DNA of 64,000 bases, from assembly GCA_013399115.1 (NCBI GenBank), contig VXAA01000920.1, positions 620,323 to 684,322 of the forward strand, read 5' to 3'. Shown here piece by piece: positions 63,301 through 64,000 of this stretch. The stretch comes from Anseranas semipalmata (Eukaryota; Chordata; Aves; Anseriformes; Anseranatidae). The number at the start of each line of letters is the position of its first letter. Within the stretch, counting starts at the first letter, position 1. Made by a program: the position numbers and the translations under genes. The notes beneath the pieces were generated by a model. That model searched no databases and was not told the DNA's origin. It worked only from the letters and a program-made list of their open reading frames with translations.

Positions 63301-63496
63301 TGTCTGTAAGCACCTTAAGGTCTTGCCTGGTTGCCAACAGCTCAGACTCTTTCCCATAAAGATCCAGCTGCAGCTTTTCCATGTTTTCCTTATATTTTTC
63401 ATGGGTCTTCTGTAAGTCTGCTAGTTTTCCTTTCTCTGCTTTAAGCTCCTGAGTTGACAAAATAGTCTGCTGTTGCAGTTTATTCTCCAGTTCTGC
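51188..63496 (-). CDS. EEA1: EEA1 (early endosome antigen 1), C-terminal 422 residues in eight exons; 5' part outside the window
   Basis: Minus-strand exons in transcript order: 63496-63314, 57379-57194, 56731-56600, 55124-54939, 54635-54397, 52919-52799, 52495-52397, 51310-51188. They total 1269 nt (422 codons plus TAA) and every junction keeps phase with GT-AG borders. EEA1 is a long homodimeric coiled-coil tether that binds Rab5-GTP and, through its FYVE finger, PI3P on early endosomes, and drives SNARE-dependent fusion. The visible part corresponds to roughly the last 30 percent of the about 1411-residue human protein: heptad-rich Glu/Lys/Leu/Gln coiled coil (residues 1 to about 350 here), the Rab5-binding segment just before the finger, then a complete FYVE domain from Trp360. 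The order of motifs matches remembered human EEA1 almost segment for segment ([49 protein letters not shown]). No frameshift or internal stop is seen, so the gene appears functional. Confidence 0.98.
51311..52396 (-). other. EEA1: EEA1 last intron
   Basis: 1.1 kb within the FYVE-coding part. A short imperfect duplication (AGGGYATAGGAGTAAA, around 51472 and 51497) is the only structure seen. Confidence 0.85.
52397..52495 (-). CDS. EEA1: EEA1 exon: stalk to FYVE domain, first half
   Basis: 99 nt, 33 codons, phase 0 to 0, acceptor atttaattaaatag|ATC, donor AGG|GTAGGT. It reads [20 protein letters not shown] and then [13 protein letters not shown]. It holds the FYVE signature W-x-x-D (WAED), the first zinc pair CMAC, and the hydrophobic membrane-insertion loop (FSVTV) before the basic RR that starts the R-R-H-H-C-R PI3P pocket. 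Confidence 0.98.
52496..52798 (-). other. EEA1: EEA1 intron (303 nt)
   Basis: Nothing recognised beyond splice sites. Confidence 0.9.
52799..52919 (-). CDS. EEA1: EEA1 exon: Rab5-binding segment
   Basis: 121 nt, phase 2 to 0, acceptor tttatcctcag|GTG, donor CAG|GTATAA. It reads [18 protein letters not shown] and then [20 protein letters not shown]. In human EEA1 this stretch next to the FYVE finger binds Rab5 and forms the parallel coiled-coil stalk of the C-terminal dimer. Confidence 0.97.
52920..54396 (-). other. EEA1: EEA1 intron
   Basis: 1.5 kb, no repeat family or RNA gene recognised. Confidence 0.85.
54397..54635 (-). CDS. EEA1: EEA1 exon: coiled coil before the Rab5-binding segment
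   Basis: 239 nt, phase 0 to 2, acceptor tttcttag|CAC, donor GAG AG|GTACGC. It includes [40 protein letters not shown] and [19 protein letters not shown]. Strongly conserved heptads; the split codon AG|G gives Arg at the next junction (ERC). Confidence 0.97.
54636..54938 (-). other. EEA1: EEA1 intron (303 nt)
   Basis: Nothing recognised beyond splice sites. Confidence 0.9.
54939..55124 (-). CDS. EEA1: EEA1 exon: coiled coil
   Basis: 186 nt, 62 codons, phase 0 to 0, acceptor gtatcctaacag|GAG, donor CTG|GTTAGT. It begins [20 protein letters not shown], the best conserved block of this coiled-coil part, and ends [11 protein letters not shown]. It contains a nine-A run in the coding strand encoding Lys-Lys-Lys; the frame stays open across it, so the run is read correctly or is compensated. 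Confidence 0.97.
55125..56599 (-). other. EEA1: EEA1 intron
   Basis: AT-rich, with an 18-base A run at about 55636-55653. Nothing else recognised. Confidence 0.85.
56600..56731 (-). CDS. EEA1: EEA1 exon: coiled coil
   Basis: 132 nt, 44 codons, phase 0 to 0, acceptor atttctcttcaag|ATT, donor AAG|GTATAT. It reads [19 protein letters not shown], continues through [14 protein letters not shown] and ends CKQEFEK. This is the most divergent of the visible EEA1 exons relative to the remembered human sequence, although the KEKDLANEK anchor (human-like KEKELVNEK) is clear. Confidence 0.92.
56732..57193 (-). other. EEA1: EEA1 intron
   Basis: 462 nt with a poly-A run and a short (AAAC)n tract (about 56797-56820) close to the acceptor side of the downstream exon. 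Confidence 0.85.
57194..57379 (-). CDS. EEA1: EEA1 exon: coiled coil
   Basis: 186 nt, 62 codons, phase 0 to 0, acceptor taattag|TCC, donor AGG|GTAAAT. It contains [38 protein letters not shown] and QLGEKTKML. It is Gln/Glu/Lys-rich coiled coil without prolines, aligned by eye with the corresponding human segment (KKEQQL). Confidence 0.95.
57380..63313 (-). other. EEA1: Largest visible EEA1 intron
   Basis: 5.9 kb. Contains an A+T tract (60194-60228), a GC-rich patch (about 60535-60800), a partial 32-bp-period duplication (61681-61727) and an unexplained coding-like + strand frame (62439-62798). No repeat family recognised. Confidence 0.85.
61681..61727. repeat. Partial direct duplication, period 32
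   Basis: TGTTGCTAGTCACCT at 61681-61695 recurs exactly at 61713-61727. Confidence 0.85.
63314..63496 (-). CDS. EEA1: EEA1 exon: coiled coil
   Basis: 183 nt, 61 codons, phase 0 to 0, acceptor cttatgtttcag|GCA, donor AAG|GTGCTT. It starts [18 protein letters not shown] and ends [14 protein letters not shown]. Continuous heptad repeats; [12 protein letters not shown] is, as I recall, identical in human EEA1. A CR1 3' end lies only 57 nt upstream of the acceptor. Confidence 0.96.
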
Positions 63497-63553
63497 CTGA
63501 AACATAAGCATAAGAAGTGTCAGTTAAAGTTGCAGACAGTAAAGTAAGCTTAA

Positions 63554-64000
63554 TCACAGAATCACAGAATCATTTAGGTTGGAAGAGACCTCCAAGATCA
63601 CCTAGTCCAACCTATGACCTAACTCTAACAAGTCCTCCACTAAACCATGTCGCTAAGCTCTACACCTAAACGTCTTTTGAAGACCTCCAGGGATGGTGAC
63701 TCAACCACTTCCCTGGGCAGCCTGTTCCAATACCTCACAACCCTTTCAGTAAAGAAGTTGTTCCTAATATCCAACCTAAACCTCCCCTGGTGCAACTTTA
63801 GCCCATTCCCCCTCGTCCTATTACCTGGCACGTGGGAGAACAGACCAATCCCCACCTCTCTACAGCCTCCTTTAAGGTACCTGTAGAGAGTGACAAGGTC
63901 ACCCCTGAGCCTCCTCTTCTCCAGGCTAAACAACCCCAGCTCCCTCAGCCACTCCTAACAGGACTTGTTCTCCAGACCCCTCACCAGCTTCATTGCCCTT
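63554..64000 (-). mobile_element. CR1 LINE 3' part, running off the right edge
   Basis: Minus-strand CR1. The 3' terminus at 63554 reads …CCAACCTAAATGATTCTGTGATTCTGTGA. The coding part contains [40 protein letters not shown] and [20 protein letters not shown], the C-terminal end of the CR1 reverse-transcriptase ORF. The frame is open for about 97 codons, so this copy is less decayed than the pair at 4437-5870. It lies in the EEA1 intron in the same orientation as the gene. Confidence 0.92.

Noticed and set aside
63647..63886. Plus-strand open frame of 79 codons.
   Set aside because: Antisense of the CR1 copy at the right edge.
1..64000. tRNA, rRNA, retroviral LTR/gag-pol, DNA transposon or CRISPR-like arrays.
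   Set aside because: None was seen by eye on either strand; all reverse-transcriptase-like frames are CR1 LINE, and arrays of direct repeats are simple microsatellites or two-copy duplications.

Overview
The window looks like avian nuclear DNA. The genes are spliced, with short GT-AG exons in AT-rich introns. The only interspersed repeats I recognise are truncated CR1 LINEs with the bird-type 3' end (…ATTCTGTGATTCTG). Repeat density is low, and two genes fit in about 60 kb. A turtle or crocodilian cannot be formally excluded because CR1 is shared, but compactness and CR1 type favour a bird. There is a 106-base N gap at 3791-3896 and a single N at 12838.

Two real protein-coding genes are present and convergent. 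On the + strand, 9977-41543 holds PLEKHG7, a Dbl-family Rho guanine-nucleotide exchange factor. It has one large 5' coding exon (serine/proline-rich, unknown fold), a candidate 23-nt micro-exon, then eleven small exons encoding the DH and PH domains and ending at a TAA at 41541-41543. The eleven exons join in phase without any forced step; the core is 429 residues and the full model 670 (677 with the micro-exon). On the - strand, 63496-51188 holds the last eight exons of EEA1, the early-endosome tether: 422 residues of coiled coil, the Rab5-binding segment and a complete C-terminal FYVE zinc finger. Its remaining 5' exons lie beyond the right edge. PLEKHG7 followed by EEA1 tail to tail is, as I recall it, the same order as on human chromosome 12q22.

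Layout: 1-9963 upstream DNA with an unexplained open-frame segment behind a strong acceptor (635-990), the N gap, and a nested pair of CR1 elements (about 4437-5870); 9965-41543 PLEKHG7; 41544-51187 the shared 3' intergenic/UTR interval, with two head-to-tail CR1 3' ends and several candidate poly(A) signals; 51188-63496 EEA1 exons; 63554-64000 another CR1 whose 3' end sits only 57 nt upstream of an EEA1 exon.

The two genes are not an operon and are not obviously functionally coupled: EEA1 acts in Rab5/PI3P endosome fusion, PLEKHG7 in Rho GTPase activation. I did not find a convincing new biological system. The items most worth a second look are the micro-exon/tandem-acceptor arrangement of PLEKHG7, a (TC)n microsatellite that serves as the polypyrimidine tract of a PH-domain exon, the CR1-in-CR1 nesting, a perfect 15-bp GC-rich hairpin in an intron, and several short unexplained reading frames. 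All exon boundaries were read by eye from splice consensus and reading phase; no alignment was run.
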